This document shows positions 44,563 through 54,846 of a DNA stretch of 64,000 bases, one piece after another (position 1 is the stretch's first letter; every line of letters starts with the position of its first letter). Source of the stretch: Furcasterigmium furcatum (taxonomy: Eukaryota; Ascomycota; Sordariomycetes; Glomerellales; Plectosphaerellaceae). A program made the translations under genes and the position numbers. The stretch covers positions 3,102,961 to 3,166,960 of the forward strand of contig BCIA01000006.1 of NCBI GenBank assembly GCA_001599815.1, read 5' to 3'. The notes under the pieces were generated by a model that saw nothing but the letters and a program-made list of their open reading frames with translations, was not told the origin of the DNA and searched no databases.

Positions 44563-45798
44563 CCGATCCTCTGCTGACTCGGCGGGACCGCCGTCATACA
44601 ATTAGCGGCCCCTTGGCAGAAACCCGCGCCGCCGCAAACTCTGTCCAGAAACGGTCTCCTCGTCTGGTTCTTCTCGGGGACGCCCCCTTTTTCTGCCCTT
44701 CGGCCTTCACCTCACCTCGGCTTCTTCGCTAGCTCGATCGCGAGAAGCTGTTTTTTTGCATCTGGTTCCCCGCCCGCGCGTGGCTTGGAAAGAAAGTTTT
44801 AGGGCCAAAAGAAATGCCCGGCCCCGGGCGCAGAGCTCAGCTCAGGCGAGTCAAGGCCTCGGCAGTGGAACGCCACGGTCCCAAAGGTCCCCCATGCCGC
44901 CTCCGATCACTCTCGACAGGGCCGCCTTGGCTCAAGCCACACTACGTAAAGAGAACTAACCCCGGCGGGATGCCGCCGCTCGCGCGTTTCCAGGTTGGCC
45001 GCACATACGACCACATACGGACGTACAGCGTAGGTGAGGTGACTGAGGCAAGGATCCAGCTTCTTGCCCACCACATCGGCCCAGGCCTGCATCGCTCTCG
45101 CCGATGGCCCCAGGTATTCCCATTGGTCGTAACCATCAGAGACACTGTGATGTGGAGGACGTCCGACCATCGGATCAGGCTGGAGTGAGCGCATTCTGGT
45201 CGCGTGATGGACGGCTGCCAGGGCCCTTGGCCAGAGACGGCTCGTCCTGCCTTCGAAACAGTCAGCAACTCGTTTAAAGATACCTTTTCACTGCTGTTTT
45301 GTCAACAAGACAGGCCTTCTTACATTGCTGTGCCTCTCGAATCTCCGGTCGCGCCCGACCAAACGGCCTGTGATACTCGCTCCCCCGACGATGGAGAGAA
45401 CAACAGGCGCAAGACGCCTCGTCGCCTGGCCAGCCTCTTGTTACACGGCGGTGACAACGCAGAGCAAATGCACGCCCGCGACGCCTCGAAACGGCTCGGT
45501 GAGCAAGCGGCCGCCACCTCACGATCCCCGGCCAGTCACCTCGTGCACCCTCGGTCACCTTGGGCGCCTACAACACGCCTCATTCCCAGCCGTACAGCCA
45601 GGGGTCCTTCGTACACTTCCAATCACAGCCTTGTCTCCTCCAAGATGTCTGAGCGCCGAGAGTCTGGACTTGACCACAACGTGCGTGTTTCGCTACCAAA
45701 AGAACGACCATTCTCCGTATTACTTAATTACATACTACAATGGGCATGGAAAGCATTGGCAACACCCGAAGCAGCCAGCCCTGAAGCCGTTCTGTAGG

Positions 45799-46712
45799 TC
45801 AAGATATCCGCCCGACGCTGTGCTTCGAAGATTGCCGCCCTTTTCTTCGCCCAGTTCCTGTGCGGTTTGCCGTCGCCTTCTCCGCTCGTGCCCCAAGTGA
45901 CCCCCGAATCGGCTGCCACCGTAGAGCCTCGTTGACCTCACGATCCGTGAACACCTGCACAAGCCGCCGGTTCCGTGCCTCTTGTGCTGTTGCTTCCCGC
46001 TGCTCGGGCTGCTGGAGAGCCAACGACAACATCGCGTGAAGCATGTAGGTAGCACCGTCGCCTCCGTTATCGAGATCCTGGCCTCGATGGGAGCAGCCCA
46101 TCCGACTAAAAGCAGCTTCGAGTGCAGTATGGCCGGCACCGAGCAGATGCGAGCTCATCAAATGCGTGTCGAGAACGAGAACTGCCACGATGGGAAATGA
46201 AACCTTCATATCAGCGCCCAGTCTTTGGAGGACGCGAATATCGTGTTTGATAGCATGGCCGACAATGACGATAGGCCGGAGGTTCTCAGAAGCAGTTGCA
46301 TCGGACTCGGTGTCTCGAACCCGGATGAAGCGTTTGACGGTAGGGACGATTTGGTTCTGCTGAATGCGCTGAGTCTCAGCGAAGGCACACTCCCTGAAGT
46401 CGGTAACATCACATCCTTCAAAGTCCTTCGAAGAATGCGCGGCTGAGTACTGTCTTGTTCGGATGAACCGCTCCAGGGATGACGAAGTTTGCGACGTGAA
46501 GATATGTCTGGTGTCGAGGGTTGCGATCCCAAGCTCCTCTACATGAGGAATGAATGTCGGATCATAGATAATGGCTTTCCTTTGCCTTGTTGGGACTTTT
46601 AGGTTGATTGAGACGAAAATGACATCGAGCGAGAAGATGATGCTAGTTGATAGTTGGCGTTCAGTCGTAGCAGATGCTTCAGTCGCTTCAGCCCCCGAGC
46701 TCCGTTCCCCAT
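45799..46712 (-). pseudogene. Gfd2/YDR514C-like DEDDh exonuclease-fold gene, apparently degenerate
   Basis: The reading frame ending at 45799 has the pattern of the fungal Gfd2/YDR514C-like RNase-H-fold domain: V-I-F-V-S-I-N-L-K, L-G-I-A-T-L-D-T-R-H, V-I-V-G-H-A-I-K-H-D-I-R-V-L and D-G-A-T-Y-M-L-H-A-M-L. Two signs of decay are seen. First, the expected acidic pair S-I-D-x-E reads S-I-N-L-K, both changes explicable by G-to-A transitions. Second, the only well-placed start (ATG at 46712 in CACCATGG, ~100 bp after a TATA box) is in another frame that stops within about 40 codons, and there is no GT in the stretch that could splice the two frames together; in-frame ATGs occur only upstream of the TATA box. 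The gene is AT-richer than its neighbours. It may instead be a sequencing error or a divergent live copy. Confidence 0.5.
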
Positions 46713-46813
46713 GGTGATGAATAATTGAGCGGATAGTGATCAGAAGTGATAGAGAATTTCGCAGGTGAAAGAGGGTGAGGAATTGTGTTGAGACGGTAAG
46801 AAGTTTGTGGTGG

Positions 46814-46823
46814 TATAAATATA
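46814..46823 (-). promoter_or_regulatory. TATA box of the Gfd2-like gene
   Basis: TATATTTATA on the minus strand about 100 bp before the ATG at 46712, followed by a pyrimidine-rich leader. Confidence 0.5.
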
Positions 46824-46920
46824 AACCCTTTAGACAGGCCATATATCTCAACACTATTTCAGCCACCCGTAGATACACCACGCCTCACTTTAACTCACAC
46901 AACACCCTCGTAGTCATATT

Positions 46921-48303
46921 TTAATCCTCCCTATCCTCGCTGCCCTCCGTCCAGCGGCCCTGGAGCTTCTTCTCCTCGTGCCGCCGGTTGACCTCCTCGA
47001 CGCCCAGGTCCTTGCCCACGGCGAGCAGATCCCTCTTCCACACGGCCCGTATGTGCCCGGCCGCGCACATGAAGTACAGCAGCACGAGCAGGACCGTGAT
47101 GCCTGATCCGGCCGCCTGCAGTGCCTTCGAGCCGACCGCCTCACCCAGCTGGATCGTCGCGATCCCCAGCCCGGCGTTGGGCACGATGAACCCCCACCAC
47201 TGCACCGTGAAGTGCATCCGGCGCGAGACGCGGATGATGGACACCGTCGTCAGCGCGCAGAACCACACGGCCACGAGCCACAGGAACGCCCCCGCCGGCA
47301 CGGACGCCGCCTGCCAGACCTTCCCGACGGCAACGCCCTCGATGCCCATGAAGCCGTCCGGCACGGCCGCACCGGCCTGCTTCCCGAGCGACAGCAGCCC
47401 CGCGCAAGTGAACGCCGCAGGCCCCACGGAGACATACATTCCCGGCCTCGTTGGCGGCGATGGGGGGTTATGACCCATGAGCCGGGCCAGGAAGACGCTG
47501 TATACAAAGAGCGCGAGGATCCAGCCGAGGCCCTGGCCCATGACCCCCGCGATGATCATCTGCACGGCGCTGTGCGGCGGCTGCGTCTCGGCGATGTTCG
47601 CGGCCATGGTGCCGGTGACGAGGAACGGGTACGCGGGCAGGATCCAGGCGGGCACGGCCTCGGAGGGCGGCAGCTTCTCGACCTCGAAGATGATGTGGTA
47701 CTGGACGACGGCGACGATGATGGCGCAGGCGAAGTACATCCAGAAGATGACGCGCATGGCGGGCTCGAACCAGGGCCCCGTGGCCGGGCCGCCGTAGGCC
47801 TGGGCGCCGTTGATGACCAGCGCGATGGTCACCCAGAAGGAGCCGAAGAAGAACGACTCGGACGGGTGGTGCAGGCTCGTCGTCAGGGCGCGCGGCTTGT
47901 ACGCGAACCGGACCGTGATGAGGGCCGTGAAGGTGCCGAAGAGCACGAGCATGAGGATGTAGAAGATCTTGCCGATCACCATCAGCCCGGGGAACGTAAA
48001 CGCCTGCTGTGAGATGAGCGAGGCGATCGCCCCCGTGGACATGGTGCAGAGGAACCATGCCCAGGTGATCCGGAGGCATCGTTCCTTGAACGGGAGCGGC
48101 TCGCGGTGTCTCTTGAAGAACGTCCTCCGCGGCTTGGGTAGCGGCCCTTGCTCGCCGGCCTCGAGGTCGGGGTATGCATGTGTGTTTTCTGGTGATCCGT
48201 TGGTTTCGCCGTTCGTACTGTCATGCTTGTCGGGTTCTGGCCCAGCTGGCCCGTGGGCATCGTGGTTCGTCGTCTCGCCTTGAGTCTGTTGTTGTTCTGT
48301 CAT
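46921..48303 (-). CDS. C4-dicarboxylate/malic acid transporter (TDT family, Mae1-like)
   Basis: Ten-TM membrane carrier of the tellurite-resistance/dicarboxylate (TDT, SLAC1-fold) family, probably moving malate and related acids across the plasma membrane. Single exon, 460 residues from M-T-E-Q-Q-Q at 48303. TM1 begins I-T-W-A-W-F-L-C-T-M-S-T-G-A-I-A, the family's entry motif, followed by about ten hydrophobic segments including F-F-F-G-S-F-W-V-T-I-A-L and G-W-I-L-A-L-F-V-Y. N- and C-termini are polar and cytoplasmic. The same frame continues to another ATG at 48513, adding 70 residues; I prefer 48303 because the added part has low similarity to anything I know and the N-terminus is already 75 residues long. 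Sulfite efflux (Ssu1) is a related but less likely function. Confidence 0.83.
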   Translation of the reverse strand: MTEQQQTQGETTNHDAHGPAGPEPDKHDSTNGETNGSPENTHAYPDLEAGEQGPLPKPRRTFFKRHREPLPFKERCLRITWAWFLCTMSTGAIASLISQQAFTFPGLMVIGKIFYILMLVLFGTFTALITVRFAYKPRALTTSLHHPSESFFFGSFWVTIALVINGAQAYGGPATGPWFEPAMRVIFWMYFACAIIVAVVQYHIIFEVEKLPPSEAVPAWILPAYPFLVTGTMAANIAETQPPHSAVQMIIAGVMGQGLGWILALFVYSVFLARLMGHNPPSPPTRPGMYVSVGPAAFTCAGLLSLGKQAGAAVPDGFMGIEGVAVGKVWQAASVPAGAFLWLVAVWFCALTTVSIIRVSRRMHFTVQWWGFIVPNAGLGIATIQLGEAVGSKALQAAGSGITVLLVLLYFMCAAGHIRAVWKRDLLAVGKDLGVEEVNRRHEEKKLQGRWTEGSEDRED

Positions 48304-49006
48304 GATGGCGTCGTCAGGGCTGAGACTTCCTGGTGTTTTGGTCTCGTCGGACTGCGATATTAGGTCCTCCGTATTCCAAGGACTCAACTTGTTTTCCCGC
48401 TTTCGTCTCGAGAATTGATTCCATAAAGCAGTGCAGCATCGCAACTCCGAAATTTCTGTCTCGAGGGCATCGTTCCCTTTTTCCTTCAAAATCCTCGCAG
48501 CGCTACATGACATAGTGTATCCAGCGTCCAGCGCGGACGCGCATTTTCCATCCCAAGATCATCTACAAAAGGTGGTCCAGGATCTAGAATGACGTTTCTG
48601 TCGGGGCTTTTCCTGGGCACAGTCCCGATTGATTGGCATTTGGCGTCTCCAGGCGGGTTCAGGGACAAAACTGACGTCTGCCACGAGTCGCGGTTCCACC
48701 ATTCTCCAGAGCCAAGTCGGCTATCGGCCTTGGTTCGCAGAGAAAAAGCATCGTGCCCCTGCGTCATTCTTCCAAGTGGGCTCGAGGACCACAACAAGGC
48801 CAGACCATTCTCTGGCAGCCGATGGTCCACAGGAAGAGTTGTCGAGACTCTTCTTCGGTGACCATTTTCGGGGCATAGTCACTCAAGCACAGAGACAGCC
48901 CCAGTGGGACGGACGCCTTGTCAGTGGTGAACAAATCAAATCCAATTGTGCCTTGACGCCAGGGTATCATGCGAATCTACCTAAAAAGACATTGCCAGCG
49001 CTCGTG
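48304..49006. other. intergenic
   Basis: Promoter of the dicarboxylate transporter (with a possible 70-codon N-terminal extension up to 48513) and 3' flank of the rhodopsin-domain gene. Nothing else seen. Confidence 0.5.
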
Positions 49007-50177
49007 TTACGGTGGCCTCCCCTCCCTGTCCGAATGCCGCCGCTCCGGAAACTCGGACATCTCGACACCCCTGGCTGACACGGAGGGCAAGCTCATATTG
49101 TAGAACTCGTCTTGGTGTACGTTGCCCGAGCCGTACATCTGGCCCCGCGAGTCGTGGCCTCGCTGCCAGTCCTTGAGAAGGGCGTAGTAGAATGCCGTGT
49201 TGGTGACTATACAGGCGCAGAGTATTTCGATCGACGCCCACATGGACCGTGATCGTTGGGACACGGCCTGGTTGAGGATCAGAGGAACACGAAGAATGGT
49301 GATGAAGACGACGACGCCGGCGATGCTGAAAAGGACGATAAGCTGGATTTTCCTGCGTGTCATTGTCAGTCTCGTTGCTGCATTCCGACCAGACACCTTG
49401 GTACTCACGCCTTGCCGTCGAGCTTGATATGTCGCAAAATCGGAAAGGGGAAGATGATCAGAGCAATGTCGGTGACCATATTTAGCACGGCCATCGTAAT
49501 CAGATTCCCGAGCGCCCGGTGGCAGGAACCTGCATGGGGATCGGGAGACCAGAACCTGTGTCCGTCAGTTGGACTCTTCCGCAAGAAAACCCTCCGGACG
49601 TGACAGCACTCACTGAGAAAGCGGCTGGCACTCCGTCAGAGTGATCACCAGCACCGTCACGAACGTGACCACAATGAACCACCACAATATCGTCGTTGCC
49701 AGTCTTCCGTATCGCAACACGTCCACGAACCGGGAGTAGAAATCCAGGATGCAGAGCTTCAAGCACCAGAGACTGCCGCACGGTTAGTCGGCTTCCCTCG
49801 CACTAAGTACCCGGCGCGACCACAAAGACTTACAACAACGCATACATGATCCTCCCAGGAATGAGCAGCTTGTGCGATGTCTCGTAGTAGTATTGCAGCG
49901 TCTCGACAGACACGCCCCGGGCGAGGGCATCGGCTTCCGTCGCGGGGCCATATGCGTGGGTAGGGTTCAGGACGAACGACATTGCGATGCAGGTCGTCCT
50001 CCCGATCAGAGGCAGCAGCGCGACGGCCATGTAGGCGTCGTCGGCGTGCCAGGTGCGGTGGCAGGTTGTGTGCACATTGCAGCGCGACAGGATGCGGTAG
50101 CCGCACCGGACGAGGATGAGCGTCGCGCAGATGGCGGCGACGGCGATATCGAACGACACCGACGCCGAGAGGACCAT
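49007..50177 (-). CDS. rhodopsin-domain integral membrane protein (PTH11-like, no CFEM)
   Basis: Exons on the minus strand 49834-50177, 49614-49772, 49409-49555 and 49007-49352, 331 residues. It has the fungal rhodopsin-domain pattern: T-W-H-A-D-D-A-Y-M-A-V-A near TM2, Y-A-L-F-L-W-C-L-K-L-C-I-L-D-F-Y-S-R, T-L-T-E-C-Q-P-L-S-Q-F-W, the C-H-R-A-L-G extracellular cysteine, N-M-V-T-D-I-A-L-I-I-F-P-F-P-I-L and a final TM with W-A-S-I-E-I-L-C-A-C-I-V-T-N-T-A. In the family these seven-helix proteins resemble PTH11-type receptors. The N-terminus is short and lacks the extracellular CFEM domain. The cytoplasmic tail (~60 residues) is polar. Ligand and signalling partner unknown. Confidence 0.8.
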
Positions 50178-51413
50178 AGTCGCCGCCGTGGGGTTTCTTG
50201 TTGCTTATCCCCTGGCCTCCCCGCCGTCTTCTCGTAGTTGTGTTCGTAAGGGATGTCAGCAGCGCGCCCTATCGGCCCGTGAGGGCATCGTCGCGGATGG
50301 GTCGGGTTCGGCGGCAGGCCACACGAGGCCTAGGAGGGAGTTGTCGTCGAGTTGAGAAGCGCTGAGGGCGGGACGAGGTCGATCATGTCTCTGGAGGTGT
50401 TGTCGATGGGATGGAGGGAGACCGAGTACCAGGACACCGGAGTAAGGGAGCTGAGTAAGTAACGGGAGGTAAGGTAGGGTAGGTAGGTAGGAGCGAAGGA
50501 ATGGGCGGGAAAATCTCGAGGCTCCATCCTGCCCTGCTCCCTCCCCCCCTTGTCTTGTCCTCCACATACCGTACCATGGCGGCGTGAACATGGATCCCGG
50601 CAGCGGGGGAGGGTCAGGCCCCTCCGTCGGTAAAGGGGGGCATGAACCACCCGTGATTCGCGGGCTAGGCCGGGGAACTTGGGATAGCGCTCCCCTAAGA
50701 GCCAGGATTCCGGGGACTTCAGGGGGGGCTGGCGACACAGCACTGGTTCTTCAACCTGTCCCCCGCGATGGCATCCTTGCCTGCCAAGGATCAGTGTCCT
50801 TCCTGGCGAAGACAGGAGATGACGATGCCCTCGAACTAAGTCCGGGCGAGTCAGGGGCCTGTCATCCAACGATATTTCCGTGCCGTTTATGCGTCTCTAC
50901 ATGCGACGAAGATCCTCGCCCGGCCGTTGAGGAACCCTCCTTGACCAGTAGGGCGCCCCCTTTTCCCCTTCGGGGCGTGTCTTGCATCGGCCGTGGGCAG
51001 ACTGTTTGCCGACGGTGCCGTTTCTGCAGCGCTAGTGACGGCGGATCGATGCACCCTCGCGCTTTTTAGGTAACGCACGCGACCTGTGGCTCCCCCTTAG
51101 ATTGTGCCCTAAGACGGGCGACGGGCTCTCGGCCATTCTCGAATTGCCTGCTGGTCGTGCTGACCTCTCCTGGAGCACTGGCCCTCGTGATGTTCACACT
51201 GGGTTCGTCGCGACTCGAGAGCTTGGAAGCACTGCCCGCTGTCATTCCCGGTGCCAAGCCAAGACGATGGCGGTACACATTCTTCGATCGGCCCAACTCA
51301 TGCTTGGCGACGCGCTTTCGGGCAGAGACAACAACCCAAGAACTGCATTTGTCCTAACTCCGGCGAAGAGCTTTTCAATGTACAAAAGGTAAAACGCACT
51401 GGGACTGACACCC
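50178..51413. other. intergenic with GGTA-type short repeat
   Basis: Promoter of the rhodopsin-domain gene and 3' flank of the PQ-loop gene. Around 50465-50495 there is a short degenerate run of GGTA/GGGTA units. No gene seen. Confidence 0.45.
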
Positions 51414-52607
51414 TCACTCGTTCGTGTTGTAGTTCCGGCGAGGAGTCCCGATTCCGCCAGGGCGCAGAAGAGGCCTGTTCTCGCGGAGGACCTGTCTTTC
51501 CTCTCGGTCGCGCAAACGTTCCAGCTCCTCCTCCGTGTCGGCGTAACGTTCAGGATGGGCCGTGTAAGGCCCCGGAAGGCCGTCCTGCCAACCCTCCGAG
51601 TAGGTCCTTATGGGGTTCGGCCTCCGTGATTCTGGCTGGAAGCCGTCGATGGACTCGGGTTCCTCGGGCTGACGAGATTGAACCTTGTAGTAGACGGCCA
51701 TGGCAAGCAGGCAGCCTTGCATGGTCGCCGTCAACAAGTAGATACCCCAGGTGCTCCATCCCTCCCAACCAAGCCTCATGAATAGATTGGCCGCAAAAAG
51801 CAAGCCACCGGGTGTCTGGATGCACATCATGGGTATGCTCAAGCTGCCGACATGCTTGAGGTGGTACGTTGTCCAGATCTGGGGAATATACTGCACGGCT
51901 GCAAGTGCGGCACCCATGACTCCCAGGAAGTTGGCCCAGAACGTCAAGTGGCTGTTCATGGTGACTGCAAAGATGGCGGTCAAAATGATGACAATGAGAC
52001 CATGGAGGAGACAAAGCAGGCCGACGGTGACCGCGGTGTGCCATTGGGGCGCTTTGCCGGGAAGCTCCTCTTCGGGCACGATGGCATCGTCATACCGAAA
52101 GAAGACGAGGAAAAGAACGAGGCTTGCCATTTAATCAGTACGCTCGCCAGAAGCCATGGGAGCCAAATGGGGGGGCTTACATGAGGGCAAAGCAGATCCA
52201 TTGCAAGCCCAGCTGTGCAATGCCGAGCAGCCCAGCAAGACACTCCGAGGTCTCCACCTGACTGCAGCAGGCAATGGCCTCTCTAGAATCACGAACAAAG
52301 AGGATATTGGCGAAGCCAGACGTGGCCGAAGTCGTGCCCAGAAGGACAAACCAGGGGGAGATGCCTTCGGAAGTTCGGCGGGAGACGATGCGGTAGTGTT
52401 GGGGAAGATACGAGATGAGGATGCCAACGAGGATCATGCTGCAGACGAGATGTTAGTCAAGTCACCATGCAAGCATTGCGCCAGGGCTATCGGGACATAC
52501 AGGGAAAGCGACAGGGTGAAGTAGTCGGGGGAGCGCAGGGCTTCGCAGCGATCTTTTCGGCCCGCTGCCGCCAGGAGCGCGTTGGCCGGCGACGATTGGA
52601 AGTCCAT
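51414..52607 (-). CDS. PQ-loop repeat membrane protein
   Basis: Seven-TM transporter-like protein of the PQ-loop superfamily (relatives: vacuolar/lysosomal basic amino-acid and cystine exporters). Exons on the minus strand 52501-52607, 52181-52438 and 51414-52122, 357 residues. The two PQ motifs are Y-L-P-Q-H-Y-R-I in the first triple-helix bundle and Q-Y-I-P-Q-I-W-T-T-Y in the second; the second is followed by S-L-S-I-P-M-M-C-I-Q-T-P-G. The C-terminal ~100 residues are cytoplasmic, rich in Arg/Glu/Pro and probably disordered. The acceptor of intron 2 is AAG. Shares a 727-bp divergent promoter with the WD40 gene. Substrate unknown; vacuolar location is inferred from relatives. Confidence 0.82.
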
Positions 52608-53334
52608 GGTCGTCGGTCTGCCGGTAGTGACGGGAGTGATATTCGCAGGCTTAGGAACGTCGCCTTTGTATTGGATTCGGAGAGCGCGTCAGGCGGACGT
52701 ATCGTGGCTGTGTTATCGTCGGTGTTGGGCGGTTCAGGACGTGGGAATGAATGGATCCCAGCTCGCTGCACTAGTCGGACATGGCGGAGACGGATGGTCG
52801 GGACGATGTTGAATGCCTCGCAGAAGCGGCCGGAGATGGAAGAAGTCAAAGTCGCCGGTGGACGTGGAAACGGAAGCTCATTCACAAAGCCAAACAGTGG
52901 TCCTGTCATCAGGCAGGCACGACTGGCACCTCAGTCGAGCTGCGGCAGCCACGGGGTGCCGAGGAGGGAAGGAGTATCCGGAGGTAGGGGGCTGGCCAAT
53001 TAGATCGGAGTGGAGGACCACGAGCAGATAGCAGGTAGGTGACGTCAGTGTATCTTTTGGCGGCAGTCTCATGCTGGGGGTACTTTGAAACAGACCGGCC
53101 ATTATCACGCTGTAAATCAAACCCCCCTGACAGAGGCAGCCGCCCCGCCGGACGGTGATCCACTGACGGACCCGTCGTTGCTGCACGCTTTCACCGATAT
53201 TCACCTTGAGAAACTTGCTTCAGCGAAACATCCCAGGCCGGCTTTTCCTCTTTTGGTGTTTGCGTCTCACCACGATGCATCTTGGACCTGTGCTGCCACT
53301 CGACGACCTTCCCTGATTCCACTCGGGCTGAGGG
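52608..53334. other. bidirectional promoter region
   Basis: Divergent promoter shared by the PQ-loop gene (-) and the WD40 gene (+). No TATA box obvious and no further gene seen. Confidence 0.5.
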
Positions 53335-54699
53335 ATGGCGTCCCCCCGAGACGATCATGACGACCCGGATGCTCGCTCTGTGGCAGATGTCGCCAACGAG
53401 AACCCAGATCGCTCGACGCCGACAGCAACACTCCTAGCGTCAACCCACGAGAGTCGACAAACTCTCGAAGAGGGCAGCAGGACTGAGACAGAGGACGGCG
53501 GACGCCCGACCTTTTTCTACCGTACTGCGCGATGGACTGCCGATGGCACAACCATCATAGCCTCCACCTCAGACAACAAGCTGTTGTCCTACGTCTTGCC
53601 GCAAGACTTGCTGGCTCCCAGAGACGCTCCCCTTTCTCTCGGTCCCCAGGGCGAGCTGCAGCTCCCTGAGCCATTCTATGCCGCTGCTCCATCCCCTTAC
53701 TTTTCACTTGCCGATCCAGCTTCGCACACCGTCCTGGTGTCGTCGAAAGACCACCCTCTCCAGCTGCATCGTCTATTCCCAGATGCCGAGAATGGCATCC
53801 CCTCGCCGCTGTGCTGCTACAAGTTGATCCGCCGCGAGACAGAGGAATACATCACAGCCGAATCACTTCTCTGGTCGTGGCCCGGAACACATTTCCTGGT
53901 CGGGTCGGCAAACCGTCTGGACTATTTTGATGTCACGCGCACAGGGTCTGACGGTCCCACGCTCACTATCCCTACGATCCCGTTCAAGAGGCTCCCTCCC
54001 AGCGGTAGCAATGCCGGCATGAAGGGCATGGTATCTGCGTTATCCATCCAAAACCCGAGCGTCTCCGACACGCCGCTCGTTGCCGCTGGGACCTGGACGA
54101 GGTCGCTGGGATTGTACGATGTTGCCCGTTCGAACAAAGCCGTGTCCAACTGGTCCATCCGAGGCGTCGTCGACGGCATCTTCGACGTTCCTGACGACGG
54201 AAATGGGATTGTCCAGACTCTCTGGAGCCCTTGTGGCAGGTATTTGGTCATCAACGAACGGAAAGCGTCCAATCTGTTGGTGTACGATATCAGGGGCACC
54301 GGCCAGCCCATCAATGTCCTTGCCGGGCGCGGGGCAGACACGCAGCAACGCCTGAGTTGCGATGTCTTTGCAGGATCCGAAGCCGGCTTCGAGGTTTGGG
54401 CGGGTACCAAGGATGGCAGTGTCGTTGTCTGGGAGAACGTCGGCAGCAATCCAGGCCTGCTGGAAAAATCCTGGAGTTTTGACGCGCACCATTCTCCGAT
54501 CGGAGCATATGCGCTCCATCCAAGTGGCTCAGTTGCCGCTTCATGCTCCGGGGCTTGGGCGCCTGCATCGGACGAAGAACTCGACCTTGGCCGAAGAATC
54601 CGGGACGACAGGGTGGACTCGGCATCATGTATTACCGATGATTGCAGTGTCAGAATATGGGCTATTGGGATGAACGATCAAGATGGCCAAGCGCCCTGA
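53335..54699 (+). CDS. WD40 protein of the WRAP53/TCAB1-Swt21 group
   Basis: Single exon, 454 residues. Relatives are nuclear RNP chaperones: human WRAP53 brings Cajal-body RNAs and telomerase RNA to Cajal bodies and yeast Swt21 associates with splicing. WD repeats are visible as A-R-W-T-A-D-G-T-T-I-I-A-S, then A-G-T-W-T-R-S-L-G-L-Y-D, I-V-Q-T-L-W-S-P-C-G-R-Y-L, L-L-V-Y-D-I-R-G-T-G-Q-P and D-G-S-V-V-V-W-E. The G-x-W-x-R-S-L-G-L-Y and W-S-P-C-G-R-Y-L stretches, and T-Q-Q-R-L-S-C-D-V-F, match the region that distinguishes this group from general WD40 proteins. The N-terminal ~60 residues are polar. The NACHT-ankyrin gene begins 147 bp after its stop on the same strand. Confidence 0.75.
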   Translation: MASPRDDHDDPDARSVADVANENPDRSTPTATLLASTHESRQTLEEGSRTETEDGGRPTFFYRTARWTADGTTIIASTSDNKLLSYVLPQDLLAPRDAPLSLGPQGELQLPEPFYAAAPSPYFSLADPASHTVLVSSKDHPLQLHRLFPDAENGIPSPLCCYKLIRRETEEYITAESLLWSWPGTHFLVGSANRLDYFDVTRTGSDGPTLTIPTIPFKRLPPSGSNAGMKGMVSALSIQNPSVSDTPLVAAGTWTRSLGLYDVARSNKAVSNWSIRGVVDGIFDVPDDGNGIVQTLWSPCGRYLVINERKASNLLVYDIRGTGQPINVLAGRGADTQQRLSCDVFAGSEAGFEVWAGTKDGSVVVWENVGSNPGLLEKSWSFDAHHSPIGAYALHPSGSVAASCSGAWAPASDEELDLGRRIRDDRVDSASCITDDCSVRIWAIGMNDQDGQAP

Positions 54700-54846
54700 G
54701 ACGATACCCGAGCTCACGCATTGCCCCTATGGTAAAGATGTCTGAACCCTGAAGATGCTTGATGAATGTGCATCCAGGGACCTTAGTATTTTTCATGAAG
54801 CCCGAGGCTCCAGGTGGCCTTCGCCTGCGACGAATCAAGGCGCGAT

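Larger units (their letters stand above)
43641..45798. other. intergenic, siderophore transporter promoter side
   Basis: Contains two ATCWGATAA sites, a short near-repeat of CTGTCATG around 44280-44305, and a 198-codon plus-strand open frame (45204-45797) that I do not recognise and do not call. No RNA gene or transposon seen. Confidence 0.45.

Noticed and set aside
44990..45050. Start resembling dispersed fungal 5S rRNA (ACATACGACCA)
   Set aside because: The following bases do not match the 5S body; the internal control regions are absent.
48304..48513. 70-residue N-terminal extension of the dicarboxylate transporter
   Set aside because: In frame, but without recognisable similarity; the ATG at 48303 gives a normal-length protein.
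50460..50495. Telomere-like repeat (GGTAGGGTAGGTAGG)
   Set aside because: Units are irregular and not TTAGGG; only about 30 bp long.
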